Source: an uncultured bacterium
GTDB taxonomy: Bacteria; Cyanobacteriota; Vampirovibrionia; Gastranaerophilales; Gastranaerophilaceae
NCBI GenBank assembly: GCA_902765655.1
Contig: CACXAK010000003.1
Coordinates: 1 to 21,254, forward strand
Reading direction: 5' to 3'
DNA length: 21,254 nt
Position 1 is the first letter of the stretch. The number at the start of each line of letters is the position of its first letter. A program made the translations under genes and the position numbers. Of the stretch, positions 14,864-21,254 are shown piece by piece. A model generated the notes under the pieces. That model searched no databases. It saw only the letters and a list, made by a program, of their open reading frames with translations, and was not told where the DNA came from.

Positions 14864-15030
14864 AATAAAAGCCTCTTAATTAAATAAAATAAAAATTACA
14901 ATAAAATAAAACTTAAAATAAATTTCCTCACAGTATAAATCAATTTAAAAATAAAATTCAACTCTATAATAAAATTGTAACATGTATTTTAAAAAATGTA
15001 AAGTCCTATAAATGAATTATATTTCACCTC

Positions 15031-15059
15031 TTTACAAATTAATTTCAGTTATATATTAT
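15031..15059 (+). promoter_or_regulatory. Candidate promoter of the Cys-rich protein gene
   Basis: TTTACA (15031-15036), 17-bp spacer, TATTAT (15054-15059), followed by AGGAG and an ATG at 15082. The leader would be only about 16 bases. The preceding 14864-15030 spacer is AT-rich with no gene. Confidence 0.45.
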
Positions 15060-15081
15060 TTACTCAAAAAGGAGAAAGAAT

Positions 15082-15567
15082 ATGAAAAAGATTGTAATGG
15101 GTTTATTGGTAATTTGTACATTATTATTTATGTCAAATGCATCAATGGCTTGTAATTGCGGGTGTGAAAAAACAAAAACCGGAGCAGAAATTGAATGTTC
15201 AAAGGATTGTGATTGCGGATGCCAAAATGGTGAAGAATGTAAGTGTGCCAAAGAAAAAGCACAATGCCCTAAAAAAGAATGTTGTAAAAAATGTTCTTGC
15301 GGTTGTCAAAACGGTGAAGAATGTAAATGTAAAAAGGAATGTGACAAATCTAAATGTGATAAATCTAAATGCGACAAAGAAAAATCTTTGATTGAAGAAA
15401 TTAAGTCTTCAACATCTGTTTCAGAAGAAACAACCTGTTCTAAAAAAGAATGCTGCAAGAAATCAAAATGCTGTAAAAAATTTAAAAAATGTAAGAAATC
15501 AAAAAAAGATTGTAAAAAAGGTTGTCCGTTGAAAAAAATCATAGAAGAAACAGAAGTTGCAGAATAA
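15082..15567 (+). CDS. Secreted cysteine- and lysine-rich protein (metallothionein-like composition)
   Basis: 161 residues. Residues 1-23 form a signal peptide (MKKIVMGLLVICTLLF, cleavage likely after NASMA). The mature 138 residues contain 28 cysteines in CxC, CC and CxCxC clusters, and about as many lysines. A near-duplicate unit occurs twice: CDCGCQNGEECKC and CSCGCQNGEECKC, with DKSKC tandem copies after it and a basic CC-rich tail. The composition suggests metal chelation or a disulfide-bonded envelope protein outside the cytoplasm; it matches no metallothionein family that I recognise. AGGAG lies 7 bases before the ATG and a strong terminator follows. Neighbouring genes for metal transport support, but do not prove, a metal role. 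Confidence 0.8.
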   Translation: MKKIVMGLLVICTLLFMSNASMACNCGCEKTKTGAEIECSKDCDCGCQNGEECKCAKEKAQCPKKECCKKCSCGCQNGEECKCKKECDKSKCDKSKCDKEKSLIEEIKSSTSVSEETTCSKKECCKKSKCCKKFKKCKKSKKDCKKGCPLKKIIEETEVAE

Positions 15568-15581
15568 TAAAAGCTTATATT

Positions 15582-15615
15582 AAAAGCGGTTGAATAATTT
15601 TTCAACCGCTTTTTT
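15582..15615. terminator. Bidirectional terminator after the Cys-rich gene
   Basis: A perfect 13-bp stem (15582-15594 with 15601-15613) with GCGG/CCGC core, 6-base loop and flanking A and T runs. The T-run overlaps the stop codon of the convergent gene. Confidence 0.92.
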
Positions 15616-16261
15616 ATACAATTGTTCTTAAATTTTTTCCTAAAACTTCTGATTCAATACCGAAATGTCTGATTATATCTCTGTTTTCTTCAGCGTTTTC
15701 TTTAATAATGACTTTTGTGTCACCTTGTGTGGTTTTAAGCAATATTGTTTTAGGGAGAGAAAACCTAATGTTGTTATTGAAATTTTTTGCAAGAATTTCT
15801 CTTACTCTTATTCTGTTTATTTTCCCTGTATAAATTGGGACTCCCTCAGGACTTTTTTGCGGAATAAATATACTTGATTGTGGATGATTTGTATTAATTT
15901 GCAAATATAATTTTTCAGGAATCATATTTTTTAAAATCCATTTTGCCCCTGTTATCAAAGGGAATTTCCCGTTTTCATCCGCACTTGCAATCATTTGGCC
16001 TTTAATTGTGTTTTCATCTATTCTTTTATAGCTGTATACTCTTTTATTCCCTTTATTATCAGTTATATCGACAATTTTACCGTCATTACATATCAGTTCT
16101 TTTTTGGCACCTTTTTCAGTTAATAATAATTGGGTGGTACCGCCATGAGAATTTGTTTTACTAGCAAGTATACTCCCGTCACCATACATCGGACTTACTT
16201 TTGTCCATCTTTTATATAGTTTCCCATTACAAAAATTAGGTAAATTTTCGACTTTTATCAT
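15614..16261 (-). CDS. Hypothetical protein, 215 aa
   Basis: No family recognised. The protein has no signal peptide or membrane helix. Its first 100 residues look like short beta-strands with Gly/Asn turns (GDGSILASKTNSHGGTTQLL, ELICNDGKIVDITDNKGNKR), followed by a mixed region ending in IIRHFGIESEVLGKNLRTIV. The beta-rich start is reminiscent of small surface or scaffold-like domains in this group, but nothing decisive is seen. GGTGGAG stands 7 bases before the ATG, so translation is likely. It is divergent from the SLH gene and convergent with the Cys-rich gene, thus a single-gene unit. Confidence 0.7.
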   Translation of the reverse strand: MIKVENLPNFCNGKLYKRWTKVSPMYGDGSILASKTNSHGGTTQLLLTEKGAKKELICNDGKIVDITDNKGNKRVYSYKRIDENTIKGQMIASADENGKFPLITGAKWILKNMIPEKLYLQINTNHPQSSIFIPQKSPEGVPIYTGKINRIRVREILAKNFNNNIRFSLPKTILLKTTQGDTKVIIKENAEENRDIIRHFGIESEVLGKNLRTIV

Positions 16262-16413
16262 TGTAAATCTCCACCAATATATAGATATATCATAACATAT
16301 ACAAATATATATGCAAATTTCGTGTTAAGTAAAATTAAATTTTTTTTAATAAATTTGTAAAACTGCTTGTAACATGTAAAATGTATGCAAGGGATAAATA
16401 TTAAGGAGGGAAT

Positions 16414-17562
16414 ATGAATAAATTTTTGAAAATGGTTTTATCCGTGGCAGTGTTTTGTTTCGCTGCAGTACCTGTAATGGCTTATCCTGATGTAGATGAG
16501 AGTTATTGGGCATATCCGCAGATTAATCTTCTTACGGAAAAAGGTGTAATTGTCGGATATCCTGACGGGACTTTTAAACCGGATGAAAATGTAACAAGAG
16601 CGGAATTTGCTGCAATGGCTATAAGGGCTTTGGGGCAGGAACATACAAAAGTTGTTCAGCCGGTTCATTTTACTGATATTGATGAAAATCACTGGGCATA
16701 CTCTGATATTCAGAAAGCTTTGTATTTTGAACTTGTTTCATGCGATAAAAACGGCGAATTGTTCAGACCTGATGATTCAGTGTCAAGAGCAGAGTCATTA
16801 ACTGTTGCTGTTAATGCTTTGACTACCGAAACAATTACTCCTGCAAAAGCAAAAGAAGTTTTAGAAAAAAAATATATCGATACTCATACAATACCGGAAT
16901 GGTTCGTGATTCCTGCCGGTAAAGCTGAAATTTTAGGGATGATTGTTGTCATGCCATCTGCTAAAGAGGCGGAACTGGCGGCTGAAAGACCGGCAACAAG
17001 AGCTGAAGTTGCTGCAGTATTGTTTAATATGATGGAGCAGGCAAAACTTAATCCGAATGCAAAACTTGCAGAGGCAATGCGTAAGAAAACAGGTGAAGGT
17101 TTTGTTATTGAAGATGCAACAGTGCAGGGCAGTATCGGTACAATTCCTGCAGGTACGTTTGTTCCTGTTAAATTAAACAGTTATTTGAGTTCTCAGACGT
17201 CTTCAGGCGGAGTTTTGTACACTGCGCGGCTTCCGCAAAACTATGTAACAAAAGAACACTACATTCTTTTGAGAGAAGGTGCAAATCTTAAAGGTCAGGT
17301 TCTTGATGTTCAGCCGGGTAAATATTTTGTCAGAAATGGTGTTTTAGTTCTTAAAAATACCCTTGTTACAACAGAAAATGATCAAACTGCACCATTTATC
17401 GGTCTTGCTCAGATTAAAAAAGACAGAAATTGGTGGATGAAGTTTGTAAGATGGGCATTTAAAGGTGAAAAATTAGAAGTTATGACAGACGGTGATGTGT
17501 ATATGAAACTTCTTGAGCCGGTGAAAGTCGATTTGACAAACGGTTGGATATATGAAAACTAA
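16414..17562 (+). CDS. Secreted SLH-domain envelope protein
   Basis: 382 residues. Signal peptide at 1-23 (ends PVMA). Three SLH repeats: residues about 25-70 (YPDVDESYWAYPQINLL, VGYPDGTFKPDENVTRAEF), 86-131 (FTDIDENHWAYSDIQKAL, FRPDDSVSRAE), and a divergent third at about 154-207 (ATRAEVAAVLFNMM). Residues 230-382 form a beta-rich C-terminal part without a recognised family. SLH repeats attach proteins to cell-wall polymers; in cyanobacteria and relatives they tether outer-membrane proteins to peptidoglycan. No porin barrel is visible here. AGGAGG precedes the ATG by about 5 bases and a terminator follows, so it is monocistronic. Confidence 0.9.
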   Translation: MNKFLKMVLSVAVFCFAAVPVMAYPDVDESYWAYPQINLLTEKGVIVGYPDGTFKPDENVTRAEFAAMAIRALGQEHTKVVQPVHFTDIDENHWAYSDIQKALYFELVSCDKNGELFRPDDSVSRAESLTVAVNALTTETITPAKAKEVLEKKYIDTHTIPEWFVIPAGKAEILGMIVVMPSAKEAELAAERPATRAEVAAVLFNMMEQAKLNPNAKLAEAMRKKTGEGFVIEDATVQGSIGTIPAGTFVPVKLNSYLSSQTSSGGVLYTARLPQNYVTKEHYILLREGANLKGQVLDVQPGKYFVRNGVLVLKNTLVTTENDQTAPFIGLAQIKKDRNWWMKFVRWAFKGEKLEVMTDGDVYMKLLEPVKVDLTNGWIYEN

Positions 17563-17572
17563 TAAATATTTC

Positions 17573-17602
17573 AAAAGCGGGATTTTGAATCTCGCTTTTT
17601 TT
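17573..17602 (+). terminator. Terminator of the SLH gene
   Basis: Stem of about 12 bp (17573-17584 with 17588-17599) and T-run to 17602. Its single G-T pair is a wobble only in the plus-strand RNA, so it primarily serves the SLH gene, though the opposite CDF gene ends beside it. Confidence 0.85.
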
Positions 17603-17603
17603 G

Positions 17604-18266
17604 TTAAAAATCAAGTAAAATTTTTGATGAAGATTTTAATAAATCATATGACCATTTGGCAATTACAAACCCTCCAAATATTCCAATCAGCGGATCAAGG
17701 AAAGTTAATCCGAGATATTTGCCTAAAAGCAGTGCCCCGATAGCAAGAACAGAAGTCATTGCATCCGCAACAATGTGCAAATATGCGGCTTTGTAGTTTA
17801 AATTTTCTTCGTGTTCATCGTGATGATGTTCACAATGTCCGCAATTGCAATGGGAATGGTTATGATTATGTAAAAGATTTTCACCACCCATTATGAATAT
17901 GCACAATAAATTCACTATCAAACCCAAAACTGCAACCAAAATCGCATCAGAAAACCCGATTGATAACGGATTAAAAAATCTTTCAACAGATTCCCAAATA
18001 ATACCTAAAGAGGTAAAGCCCAATAATATTGCACTTGTGTAACCGCCAAGGGCATTAAGTTTTTCGGTTTTGTCTTTATATTTTATTGCGATAAAACATA
18101 CAAGCAAAGTTATACCAAATGCAAGAACATGTGTTCCCATGTGGAATCCATCGGCAGTCAGAGCCATTGAATGGCTTGTTATTCCGTAATAAATTTCTGC
18201 AACCATCATCAAAACGGTTACAATAATTACAGCTATTGTTCGTTTTCGTAAAATTTTGTTATCCAT
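17604..18266 (-). CDS. CDF-family metal exporter, DmeF-like, lacking C-terminal domain
   Basis: 220 residues with about six membrane helices. Metal-site motifs: ADGFHMGTH in helix 2 (D39, H42/H46 region) and HIVAD in helix 5 (H164, D168). Between helices 4 and 5 is a His/Cys loop (133-152) with nine His and three Cys. The arrangement and the ending DPLIGIFGG, VIAKWSYDLL, SSKILLD resemble DmeF-type Co/Ni or Zn exporters. The protein stops after helix 6, without the cytoplasmic CTD seen in typical 300-residue CDFs; the stop is natural, beside a terminator. AAGGA stands 8 bases before the ATG. A dyad covers its promoter, implying repression. It expels divalent metal from the cytoplasm; the metal is uncertain. 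Confidence 0.88.
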   Translation of the reverse strand: MDNKILRKRTIAVIIVTVLMMVAEIYYGITSHSMALTADGFHMGTHVLAFGITLLVCFIAIKYKDKTEKLNALGGYTSAILLGFTSLGIIWESVERFFNPLSIGFSDAILVAVLGLIVNLLCIFIMGGENLLHNHNHSHCNCGHCEHHHDEHEENLNYKAAYLHIVADAMTSVLAIGALLLGKYLGLTFLDPLIGIFGGFVIAKWSYDLLKSSSKILLDF

Positions 18267-18289
18267 AATTAAGGTCCTTTTGCCTTAAT

Positions 18290-18319
18290 GTTATACCCTG
18301 ACTAAGTTTTAGTCAAGGG
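18290..18319 (-). promoter_or_regulatory. CDF promoter with overlapping dyad operator
   Basis: On the minus strand TTGACT (18311-18316), a 15-bp spacer and TATAAC (18290-18295). TGACTAA-AAC-TTAGTCA (18299-18315) is a perfect 7-3-7 palindrome covering the -35 box and spacer, flanked by CCC/GGG on both sides. This is the layout of a repressor- or MerR-type metal-responsive operator; the regulator is not in the window. Confidence 0.6.
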
Positions 18320-18328
18320 GATAAGTAT

Positions 18329-18357
18329 TTCACAAAAATTAAATAATATGCTACAAT
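18329..18357 (+). promoter_or_regulatory. Candidate promoter of the Lrp-aminotransferase operon
   Basis: TTCACA (18329-18334), 17-bp spacer, TACAAT (18352-18357); AAGGAG follows at 18368 and the ATG at 18380. The CDF dyad lies about 14 bp upstream of the -35 box, so the same regulator could affect both directions. Confidence 0.65.
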
Positions 18358-18379
18358 GACAACAAATAAGGAGTATTAA

Positions 18380-18862
18380 ATGAGAGAACAATTGCTTGCA
18401 TTGATTGAAAAAAACAGTCGTATAGGAATTAGTGAACTTGCTGTATTATTGGGCAAAGAAGAAATAGATGTTGCAAATGAAATTAAAAAACTCGAAGAAG
18501 AAAGAGTTATTTGCGGTTATCATACATTGATTGACTGGGAAAAAACTTCAATAGAAAAAGTATCAGCAATTATTGAAGTTCGTGTTACATTACAGCGCGG
18601 ACAGGGCTTTGATAAAATTGCCCAACGGATATATAACTATCCGGAAGTAAAATCAGTTTATCTGATTTCAGGTGGTTTCGATTTGATGGTAACATTAGAA
18701 GAAAAATCTCTGAAAGAAATTGCTGCTTTTGTATCCGATAAATTATCAACATTAGATAATGTATTAAGTACAGGAACTCATTTTGTACTAAAAAGATACA
18801 AAGAACACGGAACAATTCTGGATGAAGTTAAAGAAGATTCAAGAGAGGTAGTTACCCCGTGA
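18380..18862 (+). CDS. Lrp/AsnC-family transcriptional regulator
   Basis: 160 residues. N-terminal winged HTH at 1-50 (LLALIEKNSRIGISELAVLL, then EIKKLEEERVICGYHTLIDW, a typical Lrp linker), and a C-terminal RAM effector-binding domain at about 62-140 (AIIEVRV, FDKIAQRIYNYPEVKSVYLI, SGGFDLMVTLE). It senses amino acids or related ligands. It lies directly ahead of, and overlaps by 4 bp (GTGA), an aminotransferase; this pairing is frequent in bacteria and suggests that it controls its own operon in response to the enzyme's substrate or product. Confidence 0.93.
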   Translation: MREQLLALIEKNSRIGISELAVLLGKEEIDVANEIKKLEEERVICGYHTLIDWEKTSIEKVSAIIEVRVTLQRGQGFDKIAQRIYNYPEVKSVYLISGGFDLMVTLEEKSLKEIAAFVSDKLSTLDNVLSTGTHFVLKRYKEHGTILDEVKEDSREVVTP

Positions 18863-20022
18863 GGAATTTTTTATCCGATAAAGTTACACAAATTCAGCCC
18901 TCAGGCATAAGAAAGTTCTTTGATATTGTAAGTGAGATGAAAGATGCAATTTCACTTGGTGTTGGGGAACCGGATTTCGAAACTCCTTGGCATATAAGGG
19001 ATGAAGGAATTTATGCTTTTGAAAAAGGCAGAACTTTTTATACCTCAAATTCCGGCTTATTGCCGCTAAGAGAAGAAATTTCGAATTATATCCAAAGAAC
19101 TCAGGGGGTAAAATATAATCCTGCAAACGAAATTCTTGTTACTGTCGGCGGCTCTGAGGCAATAGATATTGGTTTGCGCGCATTGATAAATAACGGTGAT
19201 GAAGTCATTATTCCTCAGCCGTCTTATGTTTCTTACGCTCCGTGTTCATATCTTGCGGGCGGAAAAAATGTAATAATTAATCTTAAAGCTGAAAATGAAT
19301 TTCGTCTGACGCCTGATGAACTCAAAAATGCAATTACGCCAAAGACAAAAGTTTTGATTTTGCCATATCCAAACAACCCGACAGGGGCGATTATGGAAAA
19401 ATCCGATCTTGAAAAAATTGCAAAAATAATAGTTGAACACGACATCTTTGTAATTTCTGATGAAATTTATTCGGAATTAACTTATAAGGGGAAGCATGTA
19501 TCAATTATAAGTTTTGAAGGGATGAGAGAGCGCACATTGCTTATCAATGGATTTTCAAAGAGTTATGCAATGACAGGATGGCGGCTTGGTTATTGCTGCG
19601 GACCTGATTGGCTGATAAAACAAATGACAAAAATTCATCAGTATGCCATTATGTGTGCGCCTACAATCAGTCAGTATGCGGCAGTTGAGGCGCTTAAAAA
19701 CGGTGATGAAGATGTAAAAATGATGCGTGAATCATATAATCAGCGCAGAAGATTTTTAATTGATTCATTCAAAAAAATGGGGTTAGAGTGTTTTGAACCA
19801 TATGGTGCGTTTTATGTGTTCCCTTGTATAAAAGAATTCGGTATGACAAGTGAAGAATTTGCAACAAAATTCTTGCAGGAAGAAAAAGTTGCTGCTGTTC
19901 CCGGTACGGCTTTTGGCGACAGCGGAGAAGGATATTTGAGAATTTCTTACGCATATTCACTTGAAAAACTCAAAATCGCAATGGAACGTCTTGAAAGATT
20001 TGTAAACAAATTAAGAAAATAA
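18859..20022 (+). CDS. PLP-dependent class I/II aminotransferase
   Basis: 387 residues, typical length for AspC/PatA-type fold-I enzymes. Signatures: GVGEPDFETP (34-43), YTSNSGLLPLRE, PNNPTG (171-176), DEIYSEL (201-207) and the PLP lysine K234 in GFSKSYAMTGWRLGY, with the C-terminal Arg in YLRISYAYS for carboxylate binding. Start is GTG at 18859, overlapping the Lrp stop codon; no separate ribosome site is needed. It transfers amino groups between amino acids and 2-oxo acids in the cytoplasm; substrate not determinable here (aspartate, alanine, or N-acetyl-diaminopimelate-like are options). Its stop directly abuts that of the convergent ZIP gene. Confidence 0.93.
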   Translation: MRNFLSDKVTQIQPSGIRKFFDIVSEMKDAISLGVGEPDFETPWHIRDEGIYAFEKGRTFYTSNSGLLPLREEISNYIQRTQGVKYNPANEILVTVGGSEAIDIGLRALINNGDEVIIPQPSYVSYAPCSYLAGGKNVIINLKAENEFRLTPDELKNAITPKTKVLILPYPNNPTGAIMEKSDLEKIAKIIVEHDIFVISDEIYSELTYKGKHVSIISFEGMRERTLLINGFSKSYAMTGWRLGYCCGPDWLIKQMTKIHQYAIMCAPTISQYAAVEALKNGDEDVKMMRESYNQRRRFLIDSFKKMGLECFEPYGAFYVFPCIKEFGMTSEEFATKFLQEEKVAAVPGTAFGDSGEGYLRISYAYSLEKLKIAMERLERFVNKLRK

Positions 20023-20832
20023 TTATCCCAATAAAATAAGACTTAACCAGATAAATAAAATCCCTGACATAATCCCGACGATTGACAAGTGCCAATTGCC
20101 GTATTCTTTTGCAAGCGGTAACAAGGTATCAAATGAAATGTATGTCATTATTCCCGCAACCCCTGCCATTAAAATTCCAACCATAACGTGCGGTAAAAAT
20201 AATCCGAATATAAACATTCCGACTAATGCGCCAATGGGTTCAGTTATACCTGATAATGCTGCATACAGCATTGCGTAACGTTTTTTGCCTGTAACGTGAT
20301 AAATAGGAAGAGCAACAGCTATACCCTCAGGGATGTTGTGAATTGCAATAGCCAAAGCAACAGAAATCCCTAATGTAATATTTTGGGTGGTTGTTAAAAA
20401 TGTAGCCATACCTTCAGGGAAATTGTGAACACAAATTGCAATTGCCGTCATTAATCCTGCACGTTTTAATTTATAATGCTTGTAACCGTCATTTTCTTCA
20501 GGGGCATCAGGATCTAAAAGTTCTTTTGTATCAACGTGGTCCGGTAAAAAATAGTCAATGGCAATTGATATAATTAAACCTCCAATAAACCCGGCAAATA
20601 CAAGCCATTCAAAGCTGTGAGGGAAATTTATTTTTAATAAATCTTTTGCCCCCGGCAAAATATCCATAAAAGATATAAAAATCATTACACCGGCACTGAA
20701 ACCAAGTCCCAAAGAAAGAGTTTTCAAGTTGTCTTTTTTTGTAACAAATGCAATGATACCACCGATTGCGGTAGTCAAACCCGCAAGCATAGTCAAACTG
20801 AAAGCTATTGCAAAATTGTTTGGTATAATCAT
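20023..20832 (-). CDS. ZIP-family divalent metal transporter (ZupT-like)
   Basis: 269 residues with about eight membrane helices. The binuclear metal motifs of helices 4 and 5 are intact: HNFPEG (136-141) and HNIPEG (165-170). The loop at 98-120 (DHVDTKELLDPDAPEENDGY) is acidic. Length and motif spacing match ZupT-type importers of Zn, Fe or Mn into the cytoplasm. AAAGGA lies about 10 bases before the ATG. It is convergent with the aminotransferase and lies 66 bp downstream of the partial gene on the same strand; no metal-box such as a Fur or Zur site was evident. Confidence 0.92.
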   Translation of the reverse strand: MIIPNNFAIAFSLTMLAGLTTAIGGIIAFVTKKDNLKTLSLGLGFSAGVMIFISFMDILPGAKDLLKINFPHSFEWLVFAGFIGGLIISIAIDYFLPDHVDTKELLDPDAPEENDGYKHYKLKRAGLMTAIAICVHNFPEGMATFLTTTQNITLGISVALAIAIHNIPEGIAVALPIYHVTGKKRYAMLYAALSGITEPIGALVGMFIFGLFLPHVMVGILMAGVAGIMTYISFDTLLPLAKEYGNWHLSIVGIMSGILFIWLSLILLG

Positions 20833-20898
20833 TTAGTGTAAATCCTTTGCAAATTTATTTTAGCACAAAAGATTTTTAAAAAATCAATGCAAATTTTA

Positions 20899-21254
20899 TT
20901 ATTTAAAAATACAGGTAATTATAACTTCTTTATTGTTGGTTCTTGATTCATTAACAGCATCTTCTGCGGATAACGGAACCATATGCCCGTCATCAATAAT
21001 ACCTTTTACAGAGCATTTGACTGATTGTTCTTCATCATTATTTGTGTATACTTTTTGTTCGAGCTGGGTAATTCTTTCAGTAAGTTTTATTATTTCATTT
21101 GAATTCCCGTTATCATTATTTGTTTCCTGATTATTTCCTTCAGAATTTCCAATGGCAGGTGCAATATCTGTTTCCTTATCAGTATTTATCAGGTTTGGGG
21201 TAGCAATTCCATTACGTTCCTGCATTTTTTTTGCTGCAACATCTTTTGTATTAG
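20899..21254 (-). CDS. C-terminal part of an unknown protein (continues past window edge)
   Basis: The frame remains open to the right edge. An internal ATG at 21225 has no ribosome site and the upstream codons read NTKDVAAKK, so the true start is outside. The visible 118 residues comprise an Asn/Asp/Glu-rich linker, a short coiled coil (IIKLTERITQLEQKV), and a small C-terminal domain (SVKGIIDDGHMVPLSAEDAV, ending KEVIITCIFK). No family recognised. A linker plus coiled coil suggests an assembling or envelope-associated protein, but this is a guess. Confidence 0.6.
   Translation of the reverse strand, partial: NTKDVAAKKMQERNGIATPNLINTDKETDIAPAIGNSEGNNQETNNDNGNSNEIIKLTERITQLEQKVYTNNDEEQSVKCSVKGIIDDGHMVPLSAEDAVNESRTNNKEVIITCIFK

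Noticed and set aside
14357..14887. Plus-strand open frame of 176 codons opposite the low-complexity gene
   Set aside because: It is a mirror of the repetitive RQGGY/NNRP coding sequence, lacks a ribosome site, and shows simple Val/Ile/Ser repeats without domain character.
15082..15567. Cys-rich protein as a lipoprotein
   Set aside because: The residues before the first mature Cys (ASMA-C) do not fit a lipobox, which needs Leu or similar at -3; ordinary signal peptidase cleavage fits better.

Overview
The window looks like a chromosomal segment of an AT-rich, Gram-negative-type bacterium. It fits best with the non-photosynthetic cyanobacterial sister lineage (Vampirovibrionia/Melainabacteria, e.g. 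gut Gastranaerophilales). The basis is the combination of a secreted three-repeat SLH protein, a DUF151/BFN nuclease-like protein, an Lrp-aminotransferase pair, an isolated FliI/SctN-type ATPase and strongly AT-biased codons with the standard code. This placement is inference; no rRNA or ribosomal protein operon is present to fix it.

Region 1 (1-7500) is accessory DNA. It holds two small genes at the left edge and an XRE-type regulator carrying an exact 36-bp in-frame tandem duplication. A plus-strand pair of membrane proteins follows (DUF4236 with zinc ribbon; three-helix PDZ protein). Then comes a compact minus-strand Mu/Tn7-like transposition operon: DDE transposase, AAA+ ATPase, a winged-helix plus recombinase core-binding-domain protein with no catalytic domain, and a DUF1804/terminase-small-subunit-like HTH protein. 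Upstream of the transposase lies an unusual array: TTGCAC motifs spaced at exactly 10 bp, in two inverted clusters about a hairpin. The left end of the element was not found and may lie outside the window.

Region 2 (7500-7970) is a boundary: a tRNA-Ser(GCU) with a strong hairpin just downstream, a 36-codon unexplained ORF, and a dispersed-repeat-like sequence with interleaved inverted repeats.

Region 3 (7971-14863) is core genome: a bifunctional-nuclease-family protein, glmU (cell-wall precursor), purA (AMP synthesis), a FliI-type ATPase with a near-leaderless promoter, and a tightly packed operon of a zinc-ribbon/low-complexity/AT-hook-like protein, rimM and trmD (ribosome and tRNA maturation).

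Region 4 (14864-21254) carries envelope and metal-related genes: a secreted protein with 28 cysteines in its mature part, an unknown 215-residue protein, an SLH protein, a CDF metal exporter that lacks the usual C-terminal domain, an Lrp regulator translationally coupled to an aminotransferase, a ZIP metal importer, and a gene cut by the window edge. The Cys-rich protein, CDF exporter and ZIP importer suggest a local metal-handling theme, although they are separate transcription units.
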